Made by a program: the position numbers and the translations under genes. The notes beneath the pieces are model-generated. The model made no database searches. It was not told the DNA's origin and worked only from the letters and a program-made list of their open reading frames with translations. Below, one piece after another: positions 16,418 through 24,828 of a stretch of 64,000 nt of DNA. Each line of letters starts with the position of its first letter. Positions within the stretch are counted from its first letter, which is position 1. This stretch comes from Castellaniella sp. (lineage in GTDB: Bacteria > Pseudomonadota > Gammaproteobacteria > Burkholderiales > Burkholderiaceae_B), in assembly GCF_034675845.1 (NCBI RefSeq), contig NZ_JAUCCU010000001.1, positions 2,294,001 through 2,358,000 of the forward strand. Reading direction: 5' to 3'.

Positions 16418-17743
16418 TTGCATTGGTTTGCCGCACATCTCAGCTTTGTCTGTCCCGTGGCGCTGACCCGGGCGACGCGCCTGCGTGATGACGATGATTG
16501 GCGCGTGCGTAGCGTGCGCAGCGAAACCGCTGAACTGTATGAGCGCCGCAATCCTACCCTGACTGTGCAGGAAGACACGGCTTTCCGCCGTGATGGTGCG
16601 CCTGGCGTGTCACGCTTGTGGTCAGGCACCAGCATTGCGCGTTTGGATATCCCGCTAGGCCGGGGACGGGCATTTATTCAAGCCGATCATGTGCGCCTGG
16701 ATGCCGGTACTTTTGATACGGATGACACGGGCAGCCACACGGAATGGTTTGGTACCTGCAATATGCAGGGTGCGGATGCAGGCGGGGTCACCCGATCCTT
16801 GCCGGGCTGCTCAGGTGGCCTGAGCCAGACCGCCATAGGGACCGGCGTAGCCCTGGGCTATGTCGATGATCGGTGGGCCGTCGATCTGGGGCATAGCCCC
16901 TTTGGATTTGAAGTCAGTAATTGGTTGGGGGGTATCAGCTATCGGGGGGATCTGGGCCAGTTGGGCTGGCGCCTGAGCTTGTCGCGCCGCCCCATGAGCA
17001 ACTCTCTGTTGTCTTATGCGGGAACTGTCGATCCGCGTACAGGGCAGGCCTGGGGCGGGGTGGTGGCCACAGGGCCCAGCCTGGGCTTAAGCTGGGATCA
17101 GGGCGGGCGCGACGGCGTGTGGGCTGACATCAGCCATCAGCGCCTGACTGGAAAAAATGTCGCCGACAATACACGCACGCGGCTAATGGGCGGGTATTAC
17201 CGTCGTCTGATCAATCGGGTGGATACCGAGTTCACCCTGGGATTGAATGCCATGTACTGGACCTATCAGAAGGATCTCAGCGAATACACCCTGGGGCAGG
17301 GTGGCTACTACAGCCCGCAACGGTATTTTTCCTTGTCGCTGCCGGTGCGCTACGCCCACCGCACTGCGGATTGGTCTTACACCATCGGCGGCTCTGTCTC
17401 CCGATCTTGGTCCAGAACGGCGGATGGGACGTATTACCCGCTGCCGGGCCTGCTGGGCAGTCCACTGAATACGCTGGCAGGCCAAGGCGTTTCGGCGGCC
17501 AGCGTGATGGCGGCCAGTCAGACCACGGGTTCTGGTGGCGGGGGCTTTGGCTATCAGTTGCAGGCGTCTGCGGAACGTCGGCTAAATAACCATTGGGTGT
17601 TGGGTGCGGCGCTGGACCTACAGAAAAGCCAGGATTATTCTCCCAGTAGGGCATTGATTTATTTGCGTTATACCTTTCAGCCCTGGCAGGGCAACCTACC
17701 CTTGCCGGTGTCGCCGATCACCGCCTATTCCGAGTACAAGTAG
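16418..17743 (+). CDS. Orphan C-terminal outer-membrane barrel of cellulose export protein BcsC
   Basis: The 441-residue product matches only the C-terminal beta-barrel domain of BcsC: GVSRLWSGTSIARLDIPLG, the FIQADHVRLDAG strand, VDLGHSPFGFEVSNWLGGI, and repeated amphipathic strands to the end (LIYLRYTFQPWQG). BcsC normally has more than 1000 residues, with a signal peptide and a long TPR domain before the barrel; both are missing. The frame is open only from 16361 (TGA at 16358-16360), and the best start is TTG at 16418 with GGAGG at 16407-16411. The first 20 residues are only weakly signal-like. No bcsA, bcsB or bcsZ is present. It is probably a remnant, although the barrel itself carries no stop or frameshift. 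Confidence 0.72.
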   Translation: MHWFAAHLSFVCPVALTRATRLRDDDDWRVRSVRSETAELYERRNPTLTVQEDTAFRRDGAPGVSRLWSGTSIARLDIPLGRGRAFIQADHVRLDAGTFDTDDTGSHTEWFGTCNMQGADAGGVTRSLPGCSGGLSQTAIGTGVALGYVDDRWAVDLGHSPFGFEVSNWLGGISYRGDLGQLGWRLSLSRRPMSNSLLSYAGTVDPRTGQAWGGVVATGPSLGLSWDQGGRDGVWADISHQRLTGKNVADNTRTRLMGGYYRRLINRVDTEFTLGLNAMYWTYQKDLSEYTLGQGGYYSPQRYFSLSLPVRYAHRTADWSYTIGGSVSRSWSRTADGTYYPLPGLLGSPLNTLAGQGVSAASVMAASQTTGSGGGGFGYQLQASAERRLNNHWVLGAALDLQKSQDYSPSRALIYLRYTFQPWQGNLPLPVSPITAYSEYK

Positions 17744-17804
17744 CTTGGGATCGGCGTTGCTTACAATTTGTTTCCACGTATTTTGGTCAAAAGCCCCAAT
17801 CGAC

Positions 17805-17833
17805 TTGCACACGTCTAAAAAATTGTGCATAAT
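17805..17833 (+). promoter_or_regulatory. Promoter of the tRNA cluster
   Basis: TTGCAC at 17805-17810 and CATAAT at 17828-17833 are separated by 17 bases, a good sigma-70 arrangement. Transcription would begin near 17840, about 24 bases before tRNA-Ala. No gene lies between, and the three tRNAs follow without another promoter. Confidence 0.6.
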
Positions 17834-17863
17834 CTCGCTTCTTCGTTGATGAAGACCTTGTTT

Positions 17864-17939
<76 letters not shown>

Positions 17940-17973
17940 AACTCTTCAACGATGAATGAAGTATCGATGTACT

Positions 17974-18049
17974 GTCCCCTTCGTCTAGAGGCCTAGGACA
18001 CCACCCTTTCACGGTGGGTACAGGGGTTCGAATCCCCTAGGGGACGCCA
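17974..18049 (+). tRNA. tRNA-Glu (anticodon TTC)
   Basis: The acceptor stem GTCCCCT pairs with AGGGGAC, the anticodon stem CCACC/GGTGG holds the loop CTTTCAC with anticodon TTC, and the T loop is GGTTCGAATCC. CCA is encoded. It lies 34 bases after tRNA-Ala in the same transcript. Confidence 0.97.
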
Positions 18050-18065
18050 GTTAATGGCATCGCTT

Positions 18066-18142
18066 GGAGCGGTAGTTCAGTTGGTTAGAATACCGGCCTG
18101 TCACGCCGGGGGTCGCGGGTTCGAGTCCCGTCCGCTCCGCCA
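18066..18142 (+). tRNA. tRNA-Asp (anticodon GTC)
   Basis: The acceptor stem GGAGCGG pairs with CCGCTCC, the anticodon stem CCGGC/GCCGG holds the loop CTGTCAC with anticodon GTC, and the T loop is GGTTCGAGTCC. CCA is encoded. It is the last of the three tRNAs and is followed by an intrinsic terminator. Confidence 0.97.
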
Positions 18143-18151
18143 ACTATTCAA

Positions 18152-18186
18152 AAACCTGATAGCTTAACAGCTATCAGGTTTTTTTC
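18152..18186 (+). terminator. Intrinsic terminator of the tRNA cluster
   Basis: AAACCTGATAGC and GCTATCAGGTTT form a perfect 12-bp stem around the loop TTAACA, followed by a run of T. This is a textbook rho-independent terminator just after tRNA-Asp. Confidence 0.92.
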
Positions 18187-18232
18187 GTCTTCACCGTGGA
18201 AGCCGACACTATCCTAAAAATCAGGTGATTCC

Positions 18233-19201
18233 ATTTCCAAGTCAACAACACCTGTCAAAACGACGGTCCAGCTCCATCCACGCAACCGCCATCAAGGCCG
18301 TTACGACTTTGACTCTCTCATCGAAGGCACGCCCGAACTGGCCGCTTTCGTCTTCTTGAATCCGCATGGCAACGAAAGCATCAATTTCGCCGACCCTGCT
18401 GCAGTCAAGACCCTCAATCGTGCCTTATTAAAGTCCTTTTACGGCATCGAGCATTGGGATATCCCTGCAGATTATCTATGTCCGCCTATCCCGGGTCGTG
18501 CCGATTACGTGCACTATCTGGCCGATTTGCTGGCCAACAGCAATACAGGAATCATTCCCCGTGGAGCGTCAGTACGCGTCCTCGATATCGGCGTGGGTGC
18601 GAATATCATCTATCCCTTAATTGGTCATGCCGAATATGGGTGGTGGTTTTTGGGATCGGACATCGACACGAATGCGCTGGCATCTGCGCAAACCATGATT
18701 CACGCTAATCGTGGCTTATCCGTCGCAATCAAACTACGCCAGCAAAAATCGCACAAGCATATTTTTCAGGGCTTACTGAGTGCAAACGACTATTTCGACC
18801 TGACGCTGTGCAACCCTCCCTTCCATATGTCACGAGAAGATGCATTAAGCGGCACGCGACGTAAATGGCGTGGCCTGGGCAAGGCCATACCCAAACAAAC
18901 ACCTTCTGTGTTGAATTTTGGCGGGCAAAGTACTGAACTGTGGTGCGAGGGCGGCGAAGCGCGCTTTATACGCAGCATGATAGAAGAGAGCATAGCCGTT
19001 CGCAGTCAAGTGCTTTGGTTCAGTACGCTGGTGTCCAAGGCGTCTAACTTGCCCAGTGTGTTGTATGCCCTAAGAAAGGCTGACGCGTTCGATGTGCGCG
19101 TCGTGGAAATGACACAGGGGCAAAAGAGAAGTCGCTTCGTTGCCTGGACGTTTCTAAACGCTGCAGCACAAGCGGCTTGGCGCAATGAGCGCTGGGGCTA
19201 G
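18233..19201 (+). CDS. rlmF: 23S rRNA (adenine1618-N6)-methyltransferase RlmF, apparent ATT start
   Basis: The protein has the RlmF features: an N-terminal LHPRNRHQGRYDFDSLI motif, NPHGNESINFADPAAVK, a SAM-binding VLDIGVGANIIYPLI segment and the catalytic CNPPFHMS. It methylates A1618 of 23S rRNA. The conserved HPRNRH motif lies upstream of the first TTG (18356), so the true start must be earlier. The frame is open back to a TAA at 18215-18217, and it contains no ATG, GTG or TTG before the motif. An ATT at 18233 has AGGTGA at 18223-18228 with good spacing and would give 322 residues, against 308 in E. coli. A frame error just upstream (for example from the GTG at 18226) is the alternative. 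Confidence 0.85.
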   Translation: MSKSTTPVKTTVQLHPRNRHQGRYDFDSLIEGTPELAAFVFLNPHGNESINFADPAAVKTLNRALLKSFYGIEHWDIPADYLCPPIPGRADYVHYLADLLANSNTGIIPRGASVRVLDIGVGANIIYPLIGHAEYGWWFLGSDIDTNALASAQTMIHANRGLSVAIKLRQQKSHKHIFQGLLSANDYFDLTLCNPPFHMSREDALSGTRRKWRGLGKAIPKQTPSVLNFGGQSTELWCEGGEARFIRSMIEESIAVRSQVLWFSTLVSKASNLPSVLYALRKADAFDVRVVEMTQGQKRSRFVAWTFLNAAAQAAWRNERWG

Positions 19202-19292
19202 ACTCGTACCAACGGCAGCGTCCCATACGCTAAAATGCTCGATTACCCATTTTTTCGCCCCCGGGATATAAACCCGCACCGGCGCTTATTAC

Positions 19293-20780
19293 ATGCAAGA
19301 CATCCCTGCGCGCCGTCCTGGCGTCATTCCCGCCTCTCGTGAATCTGCCGAACATCTGAAAGACCAGGCCTGGCGCCAGGCCCAGGATGAAACCCTGGCC
19401 GGTCTGCTGCAGCCCATGGAACCCGGCCAGCATAAAAAACTGTTCATCCGCACCTTTGGCTGTCAGATGAACGAATACGATTCCCAGAAGATGGTGGATA
19501 TTCTGCGCGCCACTAAAGGCGTCGAGCTCACCGACACGCCGGACGACGCCGATATCATTTTGTTCAATACCTGTTCGGTGCGCGAAAAGGCCCAAGAGAA
19601 AGTTTTTTCCGACTTGGGTCGTGTGCAGCACCTGAAGCAGGCCAATCCCAATCTGGTGATCGGCGTGGGCGGCTGTGTCGCCAGCCAGGAAGGCGAGGCC
19701 ATCGTGCGGCGCGCGCCCTATGTGGATGTGGTCTTTGGGCCGCAAACCCTGCACCGCTTGCCGGAACTGATCGATCGCCGCCGTGCCTCCGGCCGGTCCC
19801 AGGTGGATATTTCCTTTCCGATGATCGAGAAGTTCGACGCCTTGCCCCCGGCGCGGATCGAAGGCCCCAGCGCCTATGTATCCATCATGGAAGGCTGCAG
19901 CAAATACTGCAGCTTCTGTGTGGTGCCCTATACCCGGGGGGCAGAAGTCTCGCGTCCCTTTGATGACGTCTTGACCGAAATTGCCGATCTGGCCGACCAA
20001 GGGGTACGCGAGGTCACTTTGCTGGGGCAGAACGTCAACGCCTATCGTGGCCTCATGGGTGATGCAGGTGAAATCGCTGATTTCGCCATGCTGCTGGATT
20101 ATGTGCATGATATTCCCGGCATCGAGCGCATCCGCTACACCACCTCGCACCCCAAGGAAATGACCGCCCGCCTGATCGAGGCGCATGGCCGCCTGCCAAA
20201 GCTCGTGCCTTTCCTGCATCTGCCGGTGCAGGCGGGCAGCGATCGCGTGCTGGCCGCCATGAAGCGTGGCTATACCGCCCTGGAGTACAAATCCATTATC
20301 CGTCGCTTGAAGGCCGTCCGTCCGGACATGACCTTGTCGTCGGATTTCATTATTGGCTTTCCCGGCGAGACCGAAGATGATTTCCAGAAAACGATGGATC
20401 TGGTGCGCTTCGTCGGCTTTGATCAGTCGTTTTCCTTTGTTTATTCCAAACGCCCAGGGACGCCGGCAGCCGATCTGGATGACCCCGTTTCGCAGGCTGA
20501 CAAGCTGGACCGCCTGCATCGTCTGCAGACGCTCATCAATGAACAGGCCGCCGCCTACAGCCAGGCCATGGTGGGCAGTATTCAGCGCTTGCTGGTCGAA
20601 GGGCCGTCCAAAAGAGATCCGGCCGACATGAAAGGCCGCACCGAAAACAACCGCATCGTCAATTTTGCCGGTCAGCCGCGCCTGATCGGCCAGATGGTGG
20701 ATGTGCGGATTACCCAGGCTTTGGCCAATACCTTGCGCGGTGAAATCGTTACCAGCGAAACCGATGGAATCACTGCATGA
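19293..20780 (+). CDS. miaB: tRNA-2-methylthio-N6-dimethylallyladenosine synthase MiaB
   Basis: The 495-residue methylthiotransferase has the three expected parts: an N-terminal UPF0004 domain (FIRTFGCQMNEYDSQKM, NTCSVREKAQEK and GCVAS giving the three cluster cysteines), the radical-SAM motif GCSKYCSFCVVP, and a C-terminal TRAM domain. It modifies A37 of tRNAs reading UNN codons. There is an N-terminal extension of about 45 residues before the core, rich in proline and basic residues, seen in some betaproteobacteria. It leads the miaB-phoH-ybeY-corC-lnt operon, overlapping phoH by four bases. Confidence 0.96.
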   Translation: MQDIPARRPGVIPASRESAEHLKDQAWRQAQDETLAGLLQPMEPGQHKKLFIRTFGCQMNEYDSQKMVDILRATKGVELTDTPDDADIILFNTCSVREKAQEKVFSDLGRVQHLKQANPNLVIGVGGCVASQEGEAIVRRAPYVDVVFGPQTLHRLPELIDRRRASGRSQVDISFPMIEKFDALPPARIEGPSAYVSIMEGCSKYCSFCVVPYTRGAEVSRPFDDVLTEIADLADQGVREVTLLGQNVNAYRGLMGDAGEIADFAMLLDYVHDIPGIERIRYTTSHPKEMTARLIEAHGRLPKLVPFLHLPVQAGSDRVLAAMKRGYTALEYKSIIRRLKAVRPDMTLSSDFIIGFPGETEDDFQKTMDLVRFVGFDQSFSFVYSKRPGTPAADLDDPVSQADKLDRLHRLQTLINEQAAAYSQAMVGSIQRLLVEGPSKRDPADMKGRTENNRIVNFAGQPRLIGQMVDVRITQALANTLRGEIVTSETDGITA

Positions 20781-21802
20781 GCACCCGTCGTACTCCCGCC
20801 ACGGGCAATCGCCCGTTGACGTTCCAGATCAGTGGCAGCAATACCCAGCTGGCCAATCTTTGCGGTCCGTTGGACGAAAATCTGCGGCGGATCGAACAAG
20901 CCCATGATGTCATCATCAGCCGGCGCGGCAATCATTTCAGCATCCGGGGCGCCCGCGCCGCCGAGACCAGCCAGGCCTTGCGCTGGTTTCACGAGCGTGC
21001 CGCTCATAAGCCTTTGGCCCTGGACACCCTGCAGCTAGGCCTGGTCGAGCTGGGTAGCCGCGGCGTGGTGGCGCCTGCGGGGGCGGATGATATTGCCAGC
21101 CACCTGCCGGAACTGCCCCCGGTCGATGACGAAGAAGGCATCAGCCTGCGTACCCGCAAGTCCGATTTGCGCCCGCGCACCCCGCGTCAGCGCGATTACT
21201 TGAAATCCATTCTTAACCATGATGTGACCTTTGGCGTGGGGCCTGCCGGGACCGGCAAGACCTGGTTGGCGGTGGCCTGCGCCATCGATGCGCTGGAACG
21301 TGAATCCGTGGCGCGTCTGGTGCTGACCCGCCCGGCCGTCGAGGCTGGCGAGCGTTTGGGTTTTTTGCCGGGTGATCTGGTTCAGAAAGTCGATCCTTAT
21401 CTTCGACCCTTGTACGATGCGCTGTACGATTTGTTGGGCTTTGAAAAAACCCAGCGGTTCTTCGAAAAACAGACGATTGAGATTGCGCCCCTGGCCTATA
21501 TGCGCGGACGTACGCTGAATCATGCTTTCATCATCCTGGATGAGGCCCAGAACACCACGCCGGAACAAATGAAAATGTTTCTGACGCGCATCGGTTTTGG
21601 CAGCAAGGCCGTGATCAATGGCGATCCGTCTCAGGTGGACTTGCCGAAAAACCAGCAAAGTGGTCTTTTGCATGCGCTGGATGTTCTGGATGGTGTGCCG
21701 GGCATCGCCCAGACCCGGTTTACCAGCCGCGATGTGGTGCGTCATCCTTTGGTGGCAAAAATTGTGGATGCCTATGAAAAAGCCGGTGACCATGTATCCT
21801 GA
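20777..21802 (+). CDS. ybeZ: PhoH-family ATPase (YbeZ)
   Basis: The 341-residue product has an N-terminal KH-like nucleic-acid region and a PhoH P-loop ATPase domain: Walker A GPAGTGKTWLAVA near residue 155, RPAVEAGERLGFLPGD, and Walker B IILDEAQNTT. YbeZ works with the endoribonuclease YbeY, encoded next, in ribosome quality control or rRNA maturation. The start overlaps the miaB stop (ATGA), and its last 11 bases overlap the ybeY start. Confidence 0.94.
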   Translation: MSTRRTPATGNRPLTFQISGSNTQLANLCGPLDENLRRIEQAHDVIISRRGNHFSIRGARAAETSQALRWFHERAAHKPLALDTLQLGLVELGSRGVVAPAGADDIASHLPELPPVDDEEGISLRTRKSDLRPRTPRQRDYLKSILNHDVTFGVGPAGTGKTWLAVACAIDALERESVARLVLTRPAVEAGERLGFLPGDLVQKVDPYLRPLYDALYDLLGFEKTQRFFEKQTIEIAPLAYMRGRTLNHAFIILDEAQNTTPEQMKMFLTRIGFGSKAVINGDPSQVDLPKNQQSGLLHALDVLDGVPGIAQTRFTSRDVVRHPLVAKIVDAYEKAGDHVS

Positions 21803-22274
21803 TTTTTCCCTCAGCATTCAGTACGCCACGGATGCGCCCGAACTACCGCGCTGGCGCTTGCGCCGCTGGGTAGGCCGCGCCCTGGCTGTCGCGCTGGCCG
21901 CGCCCGATCCGCGTGCCGGGCAGCCTGTGGCCCTGACCTTGCGGCTGGTGGATGCCGACGAAGGCCGCAGCCTGAATGCCGCCTGGCGGCAGCGCGATTA
22001 CGCCACCAATGTACTGACTTTTGAATATGGGGCAGATCCTTCCGGCTTGATCAGTGGCGATATTGTCTTGTGCGTGCCGGTACTGCACCAAGAAGCCGCT
22101 GAACAAGGCAAGCCTCTACAGCAACACGCCGCTCATCTGGTGACTCACGGGGTACTGCATGCCCTGGGCTATGACCATATTGATCCTGACGAGGCCGAGC
22201 AGATGGAGTCGTTGGAGACCGCGATCCTGGCTGGCCAAGGGTATCCCGATCCTTATCTTTCTATATCCGATTAA
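21792..22274 (+). CDS. ybeY: Endoribonuclease YbeY
   Basis: The 160-residue protein carries the zinc motif HGVLHALGYDH (H-x3-H-x5-H), together with YATNVLTFEY and SGDIVLC, which define YbeY. It processes the 3' end of 16S rRNA and takes part in 70S quality control. The ATG at 21792 (MYPDFSLSIQY) gives the normal length; longer forms would overlap most of the end of phoH. It sits between phoH and corC as in most proteobacteria. Confidence 0.95.
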   Translation: MYPDFSLSIQYATDAPELPRWRLRRWVGRALAVALAAPDPRAGQPVALTLRLVDADEGRSLNAAWRQRDYATNVLTFEYGADPSGLISGDIVLCVPVLHQEAAEQGKPLQQHAAHLVTHGVLHALGYDHIDPDEAEQMESLETAILAGQGYPDPYLSISD

Positions 22275-22363
22275 ATCTGCACGCGCGGCACGGAGATTCC
22301 GATATCTCTGATGTGCTTGGGTTTTCGGTTATGCTAGAGCATTCCTTACTCGTCCTTCGGACA

Positions 22364-23245
22364 ATGCCAGACCCTCACTCCCCAGACCCCGACCCTCGAC
22401 CTAAGCCGTCGATCTCTTTATTTTCCCGTCTCAAGGCTTTGTTGCGGCCTGCGCCGCCCGCCGATCGCGAAGGTATTCGTGCCGTGCTGGAGGCTGCCCA
22501 TGATCATTCCATTCTGGATGGCGAATCCTATGCGATGATCTCCGGGGCACTGGAAGTCGCAGACAAGACCGTCGCTGACATCATGGTGTCTCGATCCCGC
22601 ATGGACCTGCTGGATGTCACTCAGCCGCTGGCCGAACTCATGCCGATCATCACGGACACAGGGCATTCGCGCTTTCCTGTCTACGAAGGCGACCGCGACA
22701 ATATCATCGGTGTATTGCTGGCCAAAGACCTGCTGTTGGCGCTATCGGATCATGCCCTGGATATCCGGGCGCTGGTTCGGCCCGCTGTCTTTATTCCCGA
22801 ATCCAAGCGCCTGAACGAGCTGCTGCACGAATTCCGCGTCAGCCGTAACCACCTGGCCATCGTCATCGACGAGCATGGTGGCATCTGTGGCTTGGTCACC
22901 ATGGAAGACGTGCTGGAACAAATCGTCGGCGAGATCGAAGATGAATTCGACGACGAAGATGAAAAAACCATCTTTCGCACCGGCGACAATAGCTGGCGGG
23001 CCATGGGAACCACCGAGATCGAGGACTTCAACGAGGCCTTCGATGTGAATCTGCCGGATGAAGAATGCGATACCTTGAACGGTTGGCTGGCCGCCGAACT
23101 TGGCCATATTCCGCGCCGGGGTGAACGCTACGAAGCCCAAGGGCTGGTCTTTACCGTGGTGGGTGCCGACGGGAAGCGTGCGCGTTGGCTGCATCTCCAG
23201 CGCCTGACTCCTCCTGAAGATACCGCCGATACGCCTACACCATGA
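22364..23245 (+). CDS. corC: CorC/HlyC-type CBS domain protein (YbeX)
   Basis: The 293-residue product has two CBS domains at about residues 70-190 (VADIMVSRSRMDLLDV, SRFPVYEGDRDNIIGVLLAKDLL, then NHLAIVIDEHGGICGLVTMEDVLEQIVGEIEDEFD) and a C-terminal CorC/HlyC domain. There is no membrane segment, matching YbeX/CorC. The family is linked to magnesium or cobalt handling and to ribosome assembly. The ATG at 22364 is chosen over 22313 because the core spacing is then normal. Its last four bases overlap the start of lnt. Confidence 0.92.
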   Translation: MPDPHSPDPDPRPKPSISLFSRLKALLRPAPPADREGIRAVLEAAHDHSILDGESYAMISGALEVADKTVADIMVSRSRMDLLDVTQPLAELMPIITDTGHSRFPVYEGDRDNIIGVLLAKDLLLALSDHALDIRALVRPAVFIPESKRLNELLHEFRVSRNHLAIVIDEHGGICGLVTMEDVLEQIVGEIEDEFDDEDEKTIFRTGDNSWRAMGTTEIEDFNEAFDVNLPDEECDTLNGWLAAELGHIPRRGERYEAQGLVFTVVGADGKRARWLHLQRLTPPEDTADTPTP

Positions 23246-24828
23246 TCACTGTGTTGCTTGCCGGGGCCTTGCAGGCCCTTTGTTTTGCCCCAGGTCCGCT
23301 GCCCGGCTGGAGTCTGCCGTTTGTGCAGATCGCCAGTCTGGCCGTATTGGCCACCTATACCTGGAAGGCGCACAGCGTGCGCCGGGCTGCCTGGTATGGC
23401 TGGCTGTTTGGCCTGATGCAGTTTTCAATTGGGGTGTACTGGCTGACCATCAGCATGCACCAGTACGGGGGCCTCTCTCTGCCTCTGGCCGTGGCGGCCT
23501 TGCTGTTGTTTGCAGCGGCCATGGCTTTGTATGCGGCTGGGGCGTGCGCCCTGAGCGCCTGGCTATGCGCGGGTTGCGCCCAGCCCGAGCAAGGCGCTCC
23601 GCGCCAAATCCTGAACGCCCTGACCTGGGCCAGCGCCTGGACTTTATTCGAATGGCTGCGTGGGACGCTGTTCACGGGGTTTCCGTGGTTGAACGCGGGC
23701 TATGCCCATGCCGAAGGCATGTTTGCCGCCTGGGCGCCCTTGGTGGGTGTGTATGGCTTGGCCTGGTTGTCCGCCTTTGCAGCGGGCGCCATCGCCCTGA
23801 TGCTGCGGGCCAAGGACACGGCCTATGATCGCAGCGCCGCCAGCACCATTGCCTTGGCCTTGGCCAGCGGGCTGCTGGGCATTGCCCTGGCGCATATCGA
23901 GTGGGGACGGCCCCATGGTGAACCGATGCTGGTGCGCCTGGTACAGCCCGCCACGCCCCAGGAAATGAAATTCCGGCCTGAGGCATTCATGGCGACTCAG
24001 CAGCATCTGCTGCAGCTGGCCGGGCTACCCGCCAAGGTGCCTGCCGATCAACCAGCCTTGATCATCCTGCCCGAAACGGTCATGCCTTATATGCAGGACC
24101 GCATCCCGCCCGCCGTCTGGCAACCTTGGCTGGATCTGGCCAGCCGCACCCAGGCCGGGATTCTGCTGGGCCTGCCGCTGCACACCCAGGCCGACGGCCG
24201 CGACCGCTATACCAACAGCGCCACCTTGATCCAGCCACAGGACACAGAGGCACCGCTGGTATCAGAGCGCTGGCACTATGACAAACACCATCTGGTGCCT
24301 TTTGGGGAATTCATTCCGCCAGGCTTTCACTGGTTTGTTCAGGCCATGAATATTCCACTGGGGGATTTTGACCGAGGGTCGCTGGGGCAGGCGCCTGTGG
24401 CCGTGCAGGGTCAGAATTTTGCGGTCAATATCTGTTATGAAGACGCCTTTGGCGAGGAGATCGCCACGGCCATCCATGCACAGCGGGAATCCGACGCCAA
24501 TATTCTGGTGAACATCAGCAATCTGGCCTGGTTCGGCAATACCTGGGCATTGCGCCAGCACTTGTGGATCTCGCGCATCCGGGCACTGGAGACTGCCCGG
24601 CCGATGATTCGAGCCACCAATACTGGCATTACAGCGGCTATCGACCCTCATGGCGAGGTGCGCGGCATGCTGGACCCGGCCAGGCCAGGGGTGCTGGACG
24701 TGGAGGTTCAGGGGACGACAGGTACTACACCTTATGTGCGCTGGGGCAATGGCCCGATTTTGGGGTGGTTGGCATTGGGTTTGTTGCTGGCGTTCAGGTC
24801 GCGCAAACGCTGCTCGAAGGCTGCCTGA
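23242..24828 (+). CDS. lnt: Apolipoprotein N-acyltransferase
   Basis: The 528-residue enzyme has six N-terminal membrane helices and a periplasmic nitrilase domain with the catalytic triad visible as ILPETVMPY (Glu), KHHLVPFGEF (Lys) and NICYEDAFG (Cys). It adds the third acyl chain to lipoproteins in the inner membrane. It ends the miaB-phoH-ybeY-corC-lnt operon and overlaps the corC stop by four bases. The last 97 bases overlap, tail to tail, the 3' end of the GGDEF protein gene. Confidence 0.95.
   Translation: MITVLLAGALQALCFAPGPLPGWSLPFVQIASLAVLATYTWKAHSVRRAAWYGWLFGLMQFSIGVYWLTISMHQYGGLSLPLAVAALLLFAAAMALYAAGACALSAWLCAGCAQPEQGAPRQILNALTWASAWTLFEWLRGTLFTGFPWLNAGYAHAEGMFAAWAPLVGVYGLAWLSAFAAGAIALMLRAKDTAYDRSAASTIALALASGLLGIALAHIEWGRPHGEPMLVRLVQPATPQEMKFRPEAFMATQQHLLQLAGLPAKVPADQPALIILPETVMPYMQDRIPPAVWQPWLDLASRTQAGILLGLPLHTQADGRDRYTNSATLIQPQDTEAPLVSERWHYDKHHLVPFGEFIPPGFHWFVQAMNIPLGDFDRGSLGQAPVAVQGQNFAVNICYEDAFGEEIATAIHAQRESDANILVNISNLAWFGNTWALRQHLWISRIRALETARPMIRATNTGITAAIDPHGEVRGMLDPARPGVLDVEVQGTTGTTPYVRWGNGPILGWLALGLLLAFRSRKRCSKAA

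Noticed and set aside
19230..20519. A 429-codon minus-strand frame opposite miaB
   Set aside because: Shadow of miaB; similar shadows oppose the MFS gene, maeB and carB.
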